From NCBI GenBank assembly GCA_030619425.1, contig JAUXBJ010000104.1, positions 1-6,707 of the forward strand: 6,707 nucleotides of DNA, written 5' to 3'. Shown piece by piece: positions 1 through 5,937 of this stretch. Each line of letters begins with the position of its first letter. Position 1 is the stretch's first letter. Both the position numbers and the translations under genes were made by a program. This DNA comes from a bacterium. Lineage in GTDB: Bacteria > Zixibacteria > MSB-5A5 > GN15 > FEB-12. The notes under the pieces were generated by a model, which worked only from the letters and a program-made list of their open reading frames with translations, did no database searches and was not told the origin of the DNA.

Positions 1-1242
1 GAACAGCTTGATCTTGACAAAGAGTCGGAGTTCGATGTTGCGGCCGACGACAAGAAGGAAAGTGATGACAGTGTCGATTGGGATCAGTTTTTCGCCGACG
101 AAGATGTGGGCTACAAAGTTAACCTGCCGCGCGAGGAAAAGGAGGAGCGCTTTGAAGGTCCCGCCGCCCAACAGGAGAGCCTGTTCACTCATCTGAGCGA
201 CCAGTTGGCCATGCTGAAGTTATCGGAGGAGGAGCATCTAATAGCCGAGTATGTTATCGGAAATATCGCTCCCGACGGCTATCTGACAATAAGCGTCGCT
301 GAAATGGCCGCCGAGCTAGAGCTGGAGGAATCCAAGATCGCGGAAGTACTTGCTCTCGTCCAGCGATTCGATCCCACCGGTGTAGCGGCGCGCGATCTTC
401 GGGAATCACTCATGATTCAGATGCGGGACAAGGGTATGGAGGGTTGCCTGGCCTGGCGAATCGTGGATGAACATATCAATGAACTCGATCGCAAGTCGAT
501 CCTTCAGGTGGCTCGGCTGGTGGGTGTCCCGGTAGAAAGGGCGCAGCAGGCGATGGAAGTGATTAAGAGTCTCTCGCCGACCCCGACCCATGGTCGGTTC
601 GATTCCGGTGCTATGCCGGTGATTCCGGATTTGATGGTAGAGCGCTTCGATGACAAGTACCTGGTTATGCACAATGATGATTATGTCCCGAGGCTGCGCA
701 TAAACGCCAGTTACCGCAATCTTATCCGGCGAGGCAACGAGACACCCAAGGACACCAAGCAGTATATCAGGCAAAAACTGGAACAGGCGCGATGGATGAT
801 GAATGCCATTCAGCAGCGCCGGTCCACCATGATCCGGGTTATGGAAGCGATTATTGAACGGCAGGCTGAGTTTTTCGAGAAAGGTCCGGCTTTCCTGAAG
901 CCGCTCATCATGGAGGAAATCGCCCAGGCCGTGGAAATGAACGTGGCCACGATCAGTCGGGTTTCGTCGGGCAAGTATGTGCAGACGCCGTTCGGCGTAA
1001 AAGAGATAAAGTACTTCTTCAATTCAGGGATCGCCAAGGCCGACGGCTCGGATATGTCGAAACGTTCGGTCAAACAGCGTATCGAGGAGATCATCAAGAG
1101 CGAAGCCTTCGATAAGCCGTTTTCCGATCAGGAAGTATTCCGCCGACTGAATGACGAAGGGATCCGACTGGCCCGACGAACTGTCACCAAGTATCGCGAA
1201 GAGTTGAAAATACCGTCAGCCCGTCTTCGCAAGAGGGTCTAA
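1..1242 (+). CDS. rpoN: RNA polymerase sigma-54 factor, 5'-truncated by window edge
   Basis: This alternative sigma factor directs core RNA polymerase to -24/-12 promoters and needs AAA+ enhancer-binding activators for open complex formation. The frame is open from base 1 (413 codons plus stop; families are usually about 470-490 aa), so region I and the true start lie upstream. The first ~45 codons are very acidic, as expected for region II. The core-binding domain follows from about codon 60, including a DPTGVAARDLRE motif typical of the family. The DNA-binding part has a helix-turn-helix at bases 913-987 (EEIAQAVEMNVATISR, then GKYVQTPFG) followed by the usual KYFF. The RpoN box ARRTVTKYRE is at bases 1171-1200. 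The gene ends with tandem TAA TAA stops. The GTG at 106 is internal: the acidic region continues in frame upstream of it and the conserved region I is otherwise missing. Identification is very secure. Confidence 0.97.
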   Translation, partial: EQLDLDKESEFDVAADDKKESDDSVDWDQFFADEDVGYKVNLPREEKEERFEGPAAQQESLFTHLSDQLAMLKLSEEEHLIAEYVIGNIAPDGYLTISVAEMAAELELEESKIAEVLALVQRFDPTGVAARDLRESLMIQMRDKGMEGCLAWRIVDEHINELDRKSILQVARLVGVPVERAQQAMEVIKSLSPTPTHGRFDSGAMPVIPDLMVERFDDKYLVMHNDDYVPRLRINASYRNLIRRGNETPKDTKQYIRQKLEQARWMMNAIQQRRSTMIRVMEAIIERQAEFFEKGPAFLKPLIMEEIAQAVEMNVATISRVSSGKYVQTPFGVKEIKYFFNSGIAKADGSDMSKRSVKQRIEEIIKSEAFDKPFSDQEVFRRLNDEGIRLARRTVTKYREELKIPSARLRKRV

Positions 1243-1343
1243 TAACGGGGCGCTGAATTGCCGAAGGGCGGGAGTTTCTTCGAGGTGCCCAAAGAGTACG
1301 CGACGACCTTGGAAGTTCACACGACGAAAAGCCGCATGCGAGT

Positions 1344-1365
1344 ACAACCTTAGTCGGTTGTTTTT
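1344..1365 (+). terminator. Probable intrinsic terminator of rpoN
   Basis: ACAACC (1344-1349) and GGTTGT (1356-1361) form a six-pair stem with a six-base loop, running directly into a T tract (1361-1365). An outer pairing ACGAAAA (1324-1330) with TTTTCGT (1362-1368) could form instead and would compete with the T tract. It lies about 100 bases after the rpoN stop. The stem is short and only partly GC, so termination may be incomplete. Confidence 0.45.
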
Positions 1366-1505
1366 CGTATGAAATAGTAGTAGCGGTTACACTTTTGTTT
1401 CGCCATAATACAAGAGAGGATGGTGTTTGCGTTGGCAACTTTCGGCGGAGTAGCCGGGTAGGGCTATAGGATTCAGTTTCGATCAAAGTAGCGGAGTTCG
1501 ATATC

Positions 1506-1536
1506 TTGAATATCTGCCTCAGGGAAGTGGTATAAT
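1506..1536 (+). promoter_or_regulatory. Extended -10 sigma-70-type promoter of hpf
   Basis: A perfect TATAAT at 1531-1536 is preceded by TG at 1528-1529, giving the extended -10 form TGnTATAAT. A weak -35 candidate, TTGAAT at 1506-1511, sits 19 bases upstream; that long spacing is tolerable because an extended -10 reduces dependence on -35. Transcription would start near 1543 and give a leader of about 105 bases before the hpf ATG. This implies hpf has its own housekeeping promoter in addition to any read-through from rpoN. Confidence 0.65.
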
Positions 1537-1647
1537 AGAGAAAGCATCTTCTCATAGGAAGAACAGACAGTCCGTCATTCCGTGCAGCGACGCTGTCATT
1601 TCGATAAACCTTTAGATGGATTTCGCCAGGAAAGGAGAAATTCAGCC

Positions 1648-2007
1648 ATGCAAAAAACGATCACTGCTCGCCATTTTGATCTCACCAATGAGATGCGAGA
1701 ACGAGCCGAGACCGAGGTGGAAGGGCTGACTCGTTACTTTGAGAATATCATCTCGGCCGACCTGGTTCTGGATACCGAGCGTCACGTGCACAAGGCTGAG
1801 CTAAGGGTAAAGGTTTACAACCAGAGTTTGAGCGGCACCGGTGAAACCGATGACATGTACAACTCTATTTCCGTAGCGGTTGACAAGGTCAAGGGTCAAT
1901 TGAAAAAGTACAAGGGGAAGCTGAGGGACAGGCGGCCGGATGAAATCAGTGAGGTTGTCGATAAACTGACTCGTCCCGCCACTGATGTCGATGAGGTCGA
2001 CCAGTAG
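1648..2007 (+). CDS. hpf: Short-form ribosome hibernation promoting factor (HPF/YfiA/RaiA family)
   Basis: This 119-residue protein binds the 30S decoding region and inactivates ribosomes, typically in stationary phase or starvation. It opens with MQKTITARHFDLTNEMRE and continues with the family's alternating helix/strand core: a YFENI motif near residues 28-32, then DTERHVHKAELRVKV, then a DDMYNSI motif where family members usually have DMYxAI, then a basic stretch KGQLKKYKGKLRDRR. It has only a short acidic tail and lacks the long-HPF dimerisation domain, so it is the short form. I chose ATG 1648 because AAAGGAG (1631-1637) lies ten bases upstream and the protein then starts like its relatives; an upstream in-frame GTG at 1582 would add 22 residues unlike the family. 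It sits downstream of rpoN, a common neighbourhood. The stop is TAG. Confidence 0.93.
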   Translation: MQKTITARHFDLTNEMRERAETEVEGLTRYFENIISADLVLDTERHVHKAELRVKVYNQSLSGTGETDDMYNSISVAVDKVKGQLKKYKGKLRDRRPDEISEVVDKLTRPATDVDEVDQ

Positions 2008-2033
2008 TCGAATCTGGCAATATAGCTCTTGAC

Positions 2034-2061
2034 GCCCGTCCGGTGCCGGACGGGCTTTTTT
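2034..2061 (+). terminator. Strong intrinsic terminator after hpf
   Basis: A nine-pair GC-rich stem, GCCCGTCCG (2034-2042) with CGGACGGGC (2047-2055), closes a four-base loop. Six T residues follow immediately (2056-2061). It begins 27 bases after the hpf stop. It has no T run on the opposite side, so it should work mainly for the + strand and not for the converging minus-strand genes. I found no comparable terminator for those genes in 2062-2141. Confidence 0.93.
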
Positions 2062-2141
2062 GTGCTATATTTTGCAACTCCTCGCTTTTTCTTGCCGGCT
2101 TATCCGACCCCCTCTGCGGCACGGCCAGCGCAGGCCGCTCG

Positions 2142-3107
2142 TTAACTCTTCTGTGTCCGATAGTACTGCGACAGCAACTCCAGGTTCATCCCCCCTTCGA
2201 AATTCAACTGGTCAACCCATCGGCCCGGACCGGCAGTATCTATCCCCAGAGGCAGGAACTCATAATCGTCAAACTCTCGCCTTTCCGGATCAAGCCTTTC
2301 CAGCCGGGCGGTCAACTCGGTGGGCGTGAGGTGCGTCAGTATCGCCCCAAACAGTTGGGGCCGTTCGCCGCGGAATATCTCACGGGCATGGGCCAGCGGG
2401 ACGCACTGGTACTCCGTAGGCGCCAATCCCAGTTCGTCAGATGTCTCGGCGGCCAATGAACCGTGCAACAACTCCAATAGGTTGGCGCCGCCGACATCGT
2501 ACTCCACCGATCCCGCCACTGAAGGGCCGAACGATGATTCCAGCGAGGCCAGGTGGGCTGCTCGATTCACGACCAACAACTCGCGGCCCTCCGCCGACTC
2601 TGCAACGACCCAGGCTGACACGCCCAGACAGATGGCCAGCGGGTTATCTCTGACCTCACGCGATTTAGTTTCCGAGAGATAGTATTCCCGAAGAGTCCCG
2701 CCATGATTATCAAACAGAGGGTGCCGGTAGTCGAGAGCCAGGCAACTCCCCGCCTGCAATCCATAGTGACAGGGTTGAACCGTCAAGCTCCTGTTCGGTC
2801 CGGCCAGATTCGCTTCCACCTGCTTCATGACAGGGGGACCGCTGTATAGCCGACCCTCAGCCGTCATACGCTTCTCGATCTCCACCGCAAACCGTGCAAT
2901 ACGATCGTCGGTGAATTCGAACGGTTCAGCCTGATATGTGATTGCAATCTCGGCTGGATCCACAGCTTCTGCTCCAAAGAACCGGACTATATCGAAGTAC
3001 CCAAAGTTACGGTCAACCTGCCACTTTGATATTTCAGGTGAACCCCTAAAGCGCTCAAAGTATCCATCCACCAGGGACCGGAACCGATTGTAGTCAAGAT
3101 ACATCAT
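2142..3107 (-). CDS. Divergent Nudix-domain protein with an unassigned N-terminal region
   Basis: This predicted 321-residue soluble protein carries a Nudix-like box at residues 206-228. It fits G-x5-E-x7-xE-x-x-(D/E)E-x-G-(hydrophobic), read as GGANLLE, seven residues, then AETSDELGL. The usual Arg before the first catalytic Glu is Ala, and the first residue of the EE pair is Asp; the acidic metal ligands are otherwise kept (E221, D224, E225). Residues 158-184 (ICLGVSAWVV onward) look like the opening strand of the Nudix fold. The first ~155 residues match no family I recognise. Nudix enzymes usually hydrolyse nucleoside-diphosphate-linked compounds; the substrate cannot be predicted here. 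The start at 3107 overlaps the upstream permease stop as TGATG, and no good Shine-Dalgarno is visible, pointing to translational coupling. ATG 3104 is an alternative. The open frame extends 60 codons further upstream inside the permease gene, but that part is low-complexity Arg/Ser/Gly sequence and looks spurious. Confidence 0.78.
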   Translation of the reverse strand: MMYLDYNRFRSLVDGYFERFRGSPEISKWQVDRNFGYFDIVRFFGAEAVDPAEIAITYQAEPFEFTDDRIARFAVEIEKRMTAEGRLYSGPPVMKQVEANLAGPNRSLTVQPCHYGLQAGSCLALDYRHPLFDNHGGTLREYYLSETKSREVRDNPLAICLGVSAWVVAESAEGRELLVVNRAAHLASLESSFGPSVAGSVEYDVGGANLLELLHGSLAAETSDELGLAPTEYQCVPLAHAREIFRGERPQLFGAILTHLTPTELTARLERLDPERREFDDYEFLPLGIDTAGPGRWVDQLNFEGGMNLELLSQYYRTQKS

Positions 3108-4039
3108 CAACTTAGAAAGAGAATAGCTACTCCGGCAACAGCGACAATGGCGCCCACTGTGGCTCGGAGCGACACTTTCTCCTTGTAGTACAGAATGACC
3201 AGCGGGATAATAGCCACCGGCGTCATAGCGTTCAAGGTCGCGGCCACGCCGACAGCGACGTATGATACCGCCACCAATGACATCCACACGCCCAGAAAAG
3301 GACCTGCCACCGCACCGGCGGCGGAGAATGCAACAGGTTTCCCTTGCCGCATGGCGGAGAGTACAGACGGCAGATGACCGCGCAGAGTGGCCAGCAGCCA
3401 GATAAGGATCATGGCCGCCGCCATACGAATGAACGACGCCTCCAGAGGCTCCACCGTTCCCCCGGCATTGGCCATTCCATGCTTGGCCATCACCAGCCCG
3501 ATCGCCTGACCAGCCGCTGCGCCTGCCCCGAGCAGGACACCTTTGGCCAGAGACCCGGAGTCGGGATGATCGCGCTGTCGGGCCGATATCTCGTGGTTAT
3601 TCTTACCACGCCGTTCCAGAACCACCCAGGTTATTCCGGTAATGGTCAGGCCGATACCTAACAGACTCCACCAGCTCAATGTCTCGTCCAGAAACAGCCA
3701 GGCTACAACGGTAGCCATGATCGGGGCGCTTGAATACATGACAGTGGTGAGCCTCGGGCCGATCATCACCAACGCTTTGAAACCACAACCGTCACCGATC
3801 ACCAGCCCGACCAGTCCCGACAAAGCCAGCCAGAAGACCTGTCGGCTGTTAAGATCATCCGGAAAGAGTTGGCCCGAGACCACCAGCAGCACTATGGTGT
3901 AAAGTCCCACTGCAATCAGGAGTCTGATGACGTTGACTCGAAACGAGCCGATTGATCTGCCGGCTTCGGCAAAGAAAATTGACGTCACAGCCCACAAAAA
4001 GGCCACCGACAGGCCGGCGATTTCACCGATATAATCCAT
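3107..4039 (-). CDS. DMT-superfamily EamA-type transporter
   Basis: This 310-residue inner-membrane permease has about ten hydrophobic helices arranged as two tandem EamA repeats, residues ~5-141 and ~163-309. They are separated by a charged loop (ERRGKNNHEISARQRDHPD). Each half ends with the typical acidic residue before its last helix: FLDETLSW at 116-123 and YYKEKVSL at 284-291. Members export or exchange small metabolites such as amino acids or cofactors; the substrate is unknown. I preferred ATG 4039 because the protein then begins MDYIGEIAGL, directly before helix 1. A TTG at 4081 would add 14 residues (324 aa) but has no visible ribosome binding site; neither start has an ideal one. 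The gene shares a one-base stop/start overlap with the downstream Nudix gene and is divergent from the methyltransferase operon. Transport linked to that pathway is possible but unproven. Confidence 0.9.
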   Translation of the reverse strand: MDYIGEIAGLSVAFLWAVTSIFFAEAGRSIGSFRVNVIRLLIAVGLYTIVLLVVSGQLFPDDLNSRQVFWLALSGLVGLVIGDGCGFKALVMIGPRLTTVMYSSAPIMATVVAWLFLDETLSWWSLLGIGLTITGITWVVLERRGKNNHEISARQRDHPDSGSLAKGVLLGAGAAAGQAIGLVMAKHGMANAGGTVEPLEASFIRMAAAMILIWLLATLRGHLPSVLSAMRQGKPVAFSAAGAVAGPFLGVWMSLVAVSYVAVGVAATLNAMTPVAIIPLVILYYKEKVSLRATVGAIVAVAGVAILFLS

Positions 4040-4104
4040 CCGCCCAATATAGGCTGCCTCGCCTGATTCTCCAATCGGCAACTACCAGACACGGGTTGCC
4101 AGCT

Positions 4105-4133
4105 CATATATGTTTGAAGCGGGAGCCTTTCAT
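4105..4133 (-). promoter_or_regulatory. Weak candidate promoter for the permease-Nudix unit
   Basis: On the minus strand, ATGAAA (complement of 4128-4133) and TATATG (complement of 4105-4110) are separated by 17 bases. Each matches four of six consensus positions. It would start transcription near 4098, upstream of both possible permease starts. Matches of this quality are common by chance, so this is tentative. Confidence 0.3.
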
Positions 4134-4230
4134 TTGTCGAGACCCGCCCTTCGACTGTGCCCAGGACGCCCCTTCGGGCTAGGGGTTTTGACCTACAAGC
4201 CTGCGAAGATTGAATCCGGCGCCCATTGGG

Positions 4231-4260
4231 GTGGCGTCGGGCAGAGACACCCAACGCCAC
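4231..4260. repeat. Inverted repeat, possible copy of a dispersed palindromic element
   Basis: GTGGCGT (4231-4237) and ACGCCAC (4254-4260) pair perfectly. One C/A mismatch follows, then GGG/CCC, closing an eight-base loop CAGAGACA. There is no T tract, so it does not look like a terminator. Such stem-loops between genes are often members of REP-like families; that it is repeated elsewhere in the genome is inference. Confidence 0.5.
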
Positions 4261-4289
4261 AGAATAATATGCAAGGGACCGGCGAGGCG

Positions 4290-4320
4290 CGCGCGAAGCG
4301 CGAAGAACAGGCTTGCCTGT
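4290..4320. repeat. Pair of adjacent short hairpins
   Basis: CGCGC-GAA-GCGCG (4290-4302) and ACAGGC-TT-GCCTGT (4307-4320) are two perfect short palindromic stems, four bases apart and only 29 bases from the preceding inverted repeat. They are not followed by T runs. Their density suggests a composite repeat element rather than an operator, but only one copy is present in this window. Confidence 0.4.
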
Positions 4321-4380
4321 CACCTGAGGTCGTTGTACACAAAGGCGACCAATCACCCCGCGAAACGACAATTGCAGGGC

Positions 4381-4409
4381 TTGACAAGACCACTCTCTTG
4401 ATCGACATT
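4381..4409 (+). promoter_or_regulatory. Tentative promoter of the methyltransferase operon
   Basis: A perfect -35 hexamer, TTGACA, lies at 4381-4386. At 17-base spacing the -10 position reads GACATT (4404-4409), matching only three of six consensus bases. A strong -35 with a poor -10 would suit an activated promoter, and the -10 candidate overlaps one of the TTGCAG elements. The transcript would start near 4416, just before the 4425-4456 hairpin. Confidence 0.35.
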
Positions 4410-4424
4410 GCAGCAAACACAAAC

Positions 4425-4456
4425 GCTGTGACTGCAACGTCCGTTATGGTCACAGC
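4425..4456 (+). promoter_or_regulatory. 32-base hairpin/palindrome in the methyltransferase operon leader
   Basis: GCTGTGAC (4425-4432) and GTCACAGC (4449-4456) form a perfect eight-base inverted repeat around a 16-base centre. As RNA the stem can continue with U-G and G-U wobbles, one C-A mismatch and three further pairs (AAC 4436-4438 with GTT 4443-4445), leaving a GTCC loop. It ends ten bases before the Shine-Dalgarno. It could be a dimeric repressor operator or an RNA structure affecting translation. No T run follows, so it is not a classical terminator. Confidence 0.6.
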
Positions 4457-4466
4457 CAATTCGGAC

Positions 4467-4472
4467 AAGGAG
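4467..4472 (+). promoter_or_regulatory. Ribosome binding site that fixes the GTG start at 4480
   Basis: AAGGAG lies seven bases upstream of GTG 4480, which is optimal spacing. It decides the start of the MttB-family gene, since the first in-frame ATG inside the protein would be far into conserved sequence. Confidence 0.85.
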
Positions 4473-4479
4473 ATCCCCT

Positions 4480-5937
4480 GTGAGACCAACGGTACGATTT
4501 CTTTCCGATCAGCTTATTGAACAAATCATCGCCGAAGCCAGAGAGTTGCTCTGCAAACTTGGGGTTGAGATCCATAACGAGGCCGTACTCGCATTGCTCG
4601 GTGATCATTCGGCGCGGATCGACAACGCCACAAAACGAGCCTACTTTACACCGGACATTATCGATCGCTCCCTGCAAACCGCGCCGGGCTCTTTTCGCCT
4701 GTATGACTCGCTGGGTAACGAATCTGTCGACCTGTCGGACATGAACGTCAACTTCACGCCCGGCTCATCCGCTATCAACATTCTGGATCATGAGTCGCAG
4801 CATTCGCGTCGTCCTACCGGTGAAGACTATGTCAAGTACACGAAACTGATGGCGTCATTGGAACATATCGCCTCGCAGTCTACCGCAATGGTTCCCGCCG
4901 ACGTCCACGAAATGATCTCCGACAGCTATCGTCTCTACCTCAGTCTGATGTTCTGTGAGAAACCGGTGATCACGGGCGCTTTCACCGTTCATGCTTTCGA
5001 GATCATGAAGGAGTTGCAACTGGCCGTTCGCGGCTCAGAGAATGCGTTGGCTGACCGTCCCCTGACGATTTTCTCCTGCTGCCCGACGGCGCCGCTCAAG
5101 TGGAGCAATGTCACCTCACAGAACTTGATCGACTGCGCGCGTTATTCGATACCGGTGGAGTACATCTCGATGCCGTTGTCCGGGTTCATGGCGCCGATCA
5201 CACTTGTGGGTTCGCTGGTGCAGCATACCGCCGAGACACTGAGCGGGCTGGCAATCAGTCAACTGACCAACCCGGGCACACCGGTGTTGTACGGCGGTTC
5301 GCCGGCCGTGTTCGACGTGCGCTACGAGACCACGCCGATGGGTGACATCGGTACCATGATGATGGACTGCGCTTACAGCGAAATCGGCAAACACCTGGGC
5401 CTGCCTACACAGGCCTACATTGGACTCAGTGACGCCAAGCTGCTGGATGCTCAGGCCGGTTTTGAGACTTCGATGGGCGCCACGCTGGCGGCGCTGAGCG
5501 GCATCAACAACATCTCCGGGCCGGGCATGCTCGATTTCGAGAGTTGCTTCAGCCTTGAGAAACTGATCCTCGACAACGAGATCTGCGGCATGGTCAAGCG
5601 GATGGTAGCCGGTATCGAACCGAAAGAGGATTTTCCATCACTGCCGCGTTTCGAGGAACTCCTGCGTGAGGAACACCTGCTCATATCGGACCACACTCTC
5701 AAGTATCTCAAGGAAGAGGTTTACCTCCCCGGACCGACTATCGACCGCGCCAATCGGTCACGCTGGCAGGAAGAAGGCAGCCGGACCCTGGGGGCGCGTG
5801 CCGCTGAACAGGTCGAGACCCTGGTTGCGAAGCACCAGCCCGTCGGCTTGTCGGATACAGTGCTTGGCGACCTGACCTCCATAATGGAAACAGAGGCCAG
5901 GCGGCACGGCATGTCCAGCTTGCCCGAGATACGTTAA
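4480..5937 (+). CDS. MttB-superfamily corrinoid methyltransferase lacking pyrrolysine (COG5598)
   Basis: This predicted cytoplasmic TIM-barrel methyltransferase has 485 residues, the usual family length. It is expected to move a methyl group from a substrate, often a quaternary amine, to Co(I) of a corrinoid protein. Family-like blocks are FSCCPTAPLKW (198-208), MPLSGFMAPITLVGSLVQHT (231-250), YGGSPAVFDVRYETTPMGD (271-289), AYIGLSDAKLLDAQAG (312-327) and GPGMLDFES (347-355). Archaeal trimethylamine methyltransferases need an amber-encoded pyrrolysine; this frame has no TAG, so it belongs with non-Pyl relatives such as glycine-betaine (MtgB), proline-betaine or carnitine demethylases. Which substrate is unknown, hence no symbol. 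GTG is the start, set by AAGGAG seven bases upstream. The TAA stop overlaps the next ATG by one base (TAATG). Other uses of this broad family cannot be excluded. Confidence 0.9.
   Translation: MRPTVRFLSDQLIEQIIAEARELLCKLGVEIHNEAVLALLGDHSARIDNATKRAYFTPDIIDRSLQTAPGSFRLYDSLGNESVDLSDMNVNFTPGSSAINILDHESQHSRRPTGEDYVKYTKLMASLEHIASQSTAMVPADVHEMISDSYRLYLSLMFCEKPVITGAFTVHAFEIMKELQLAVRGSENALADRPLTIFSCCPTAPLKWSNVTSQNLIDCARYSIPVEYISMPLSGFMAPITLVGSLVQHTAETLSGLAISQLTNPGTPVLYGGSPAVFDVRYETTPMGDIGTMMMDCAYSEIGKHLGLPTQAYIGLSDAKLLDAQAGFETSMGATLAALSGINNISGPGMLDFESCFSLEKLILDNEICGMVKRMVAGIEPKEDFPSLPRFEELLREEHLLISDHTLKYLKEEVYLPGPTIDRANRSRWQEEGSRTLGARAAEQVETLVAKHQPVGLSDTVLGDLTSIMETEARRHGMSSLPEIR

Larger units (their letters stand above)
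1243..1647 (+). other. Long intergenic region between rpoN and hpf
   Basis: This gap is 405 bases, whereas rpoN and hpf are often closely spaced. A candidate rpoN terminator lies near 1344-1365 and the hpf promoter near 1506-1536. The predicted hpf leader, about 105 bases, has two weak foldable elements. One is TCTTC/GAAGA at 1547-1551 and 1558-1562. The other is CAGCG-A-CGCTG at 1585-1595, nested inside GACAG/CTGTC (1566-1570 and 1593-1597). Between about 1370 and 1500 I see no convincing gene, RNA family or repeat. The minus-strand open frame across the region looks like chance. Confidence 0.6.
4082..4479. other. Divergent intergenic region with repeat-like and regulatory halves
   Basis: This gap of about 400 bases separates the divergent permease and methyltransferase genes. 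Bases ~4140-4325 are rich in short self-complementary segments: GCCC-CTTC-GGGC at 4168-4179, a longer inverted repeat at 4231-4260, and two hairpins at 4290-4302 and 4307-4320. This looks like noncoding repeat debris. Bases ~4366-4472 hold TTGCAG repeats, a consensus -35, a perfect eight-base inverted repeat and the ribosome binding site for the + strand operon. The open frames on both strands here have no recognisable protein character and no ribosome binding sites. I saw no cobalamin-riboswitch B12 box (GCCACTG) in this gap. Confidence 0.6.

Noticed and set aside
106..1242. rpoN starting at GTG 106 (378 aa)
   Set aside because: The same frame is open to base 1 with the acidic region typical of sigma-54, and a start here would drop region I. 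The gene is better read as truncated by the window edge.
1432..1446. Sigma-54 promoter-like TTGGCA followed by GGC upstream of hpf
   Set aside because: The GG and GC dinucleotides are nine bases apart instead of the required ten, and the -12 side lacks TTGC.
2062..2141. Terminator for the minus-strand permease-Nudix unit
   Set aside because: A short CGGCC/GGCCG stem can be drawn but no T tract follows on the minus strand.
3108..3287. 60-codon N-terminal extension of the Nudix protein
   Set aside because: It lies wholly within the permease gene and is low-complexity Arg/Gly/Ser/Cys sequence. The ATG at 3107 with the TGATG overlap is the more natural start.
3985..4437. 150-residue minus-strand open frame overlapping the permease start
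   Set aside because: It is out of frame with the permease, is rich in Arg/Ser/Cys as in shadow frames, and spans the hairpin cluster.
4427..4454. CRP/FNR-type site (TGTGA ... TCACA)
   Set aside because: The half-sites are 18 bases apart, whereas a CRP site has a six-base spacer; the arms fit a hairpin or another operator type better.
4082..4479. Cobalamin riboswitch upstream of the B12-related operon
   Set aside because: No B12 box (GCCACTG) or the usual long multi-helix layout is visible. The GCCACTG strings at about 1978 and 2514 lie inside coding sequence.
4110..4520. 136-residue + strand open frame in the divergent intergenic region
   Set aside because: It overlaps the true GTG start and hairpins, has no ribosome binding site, and its composition is like translated noncoding repeat sequence.
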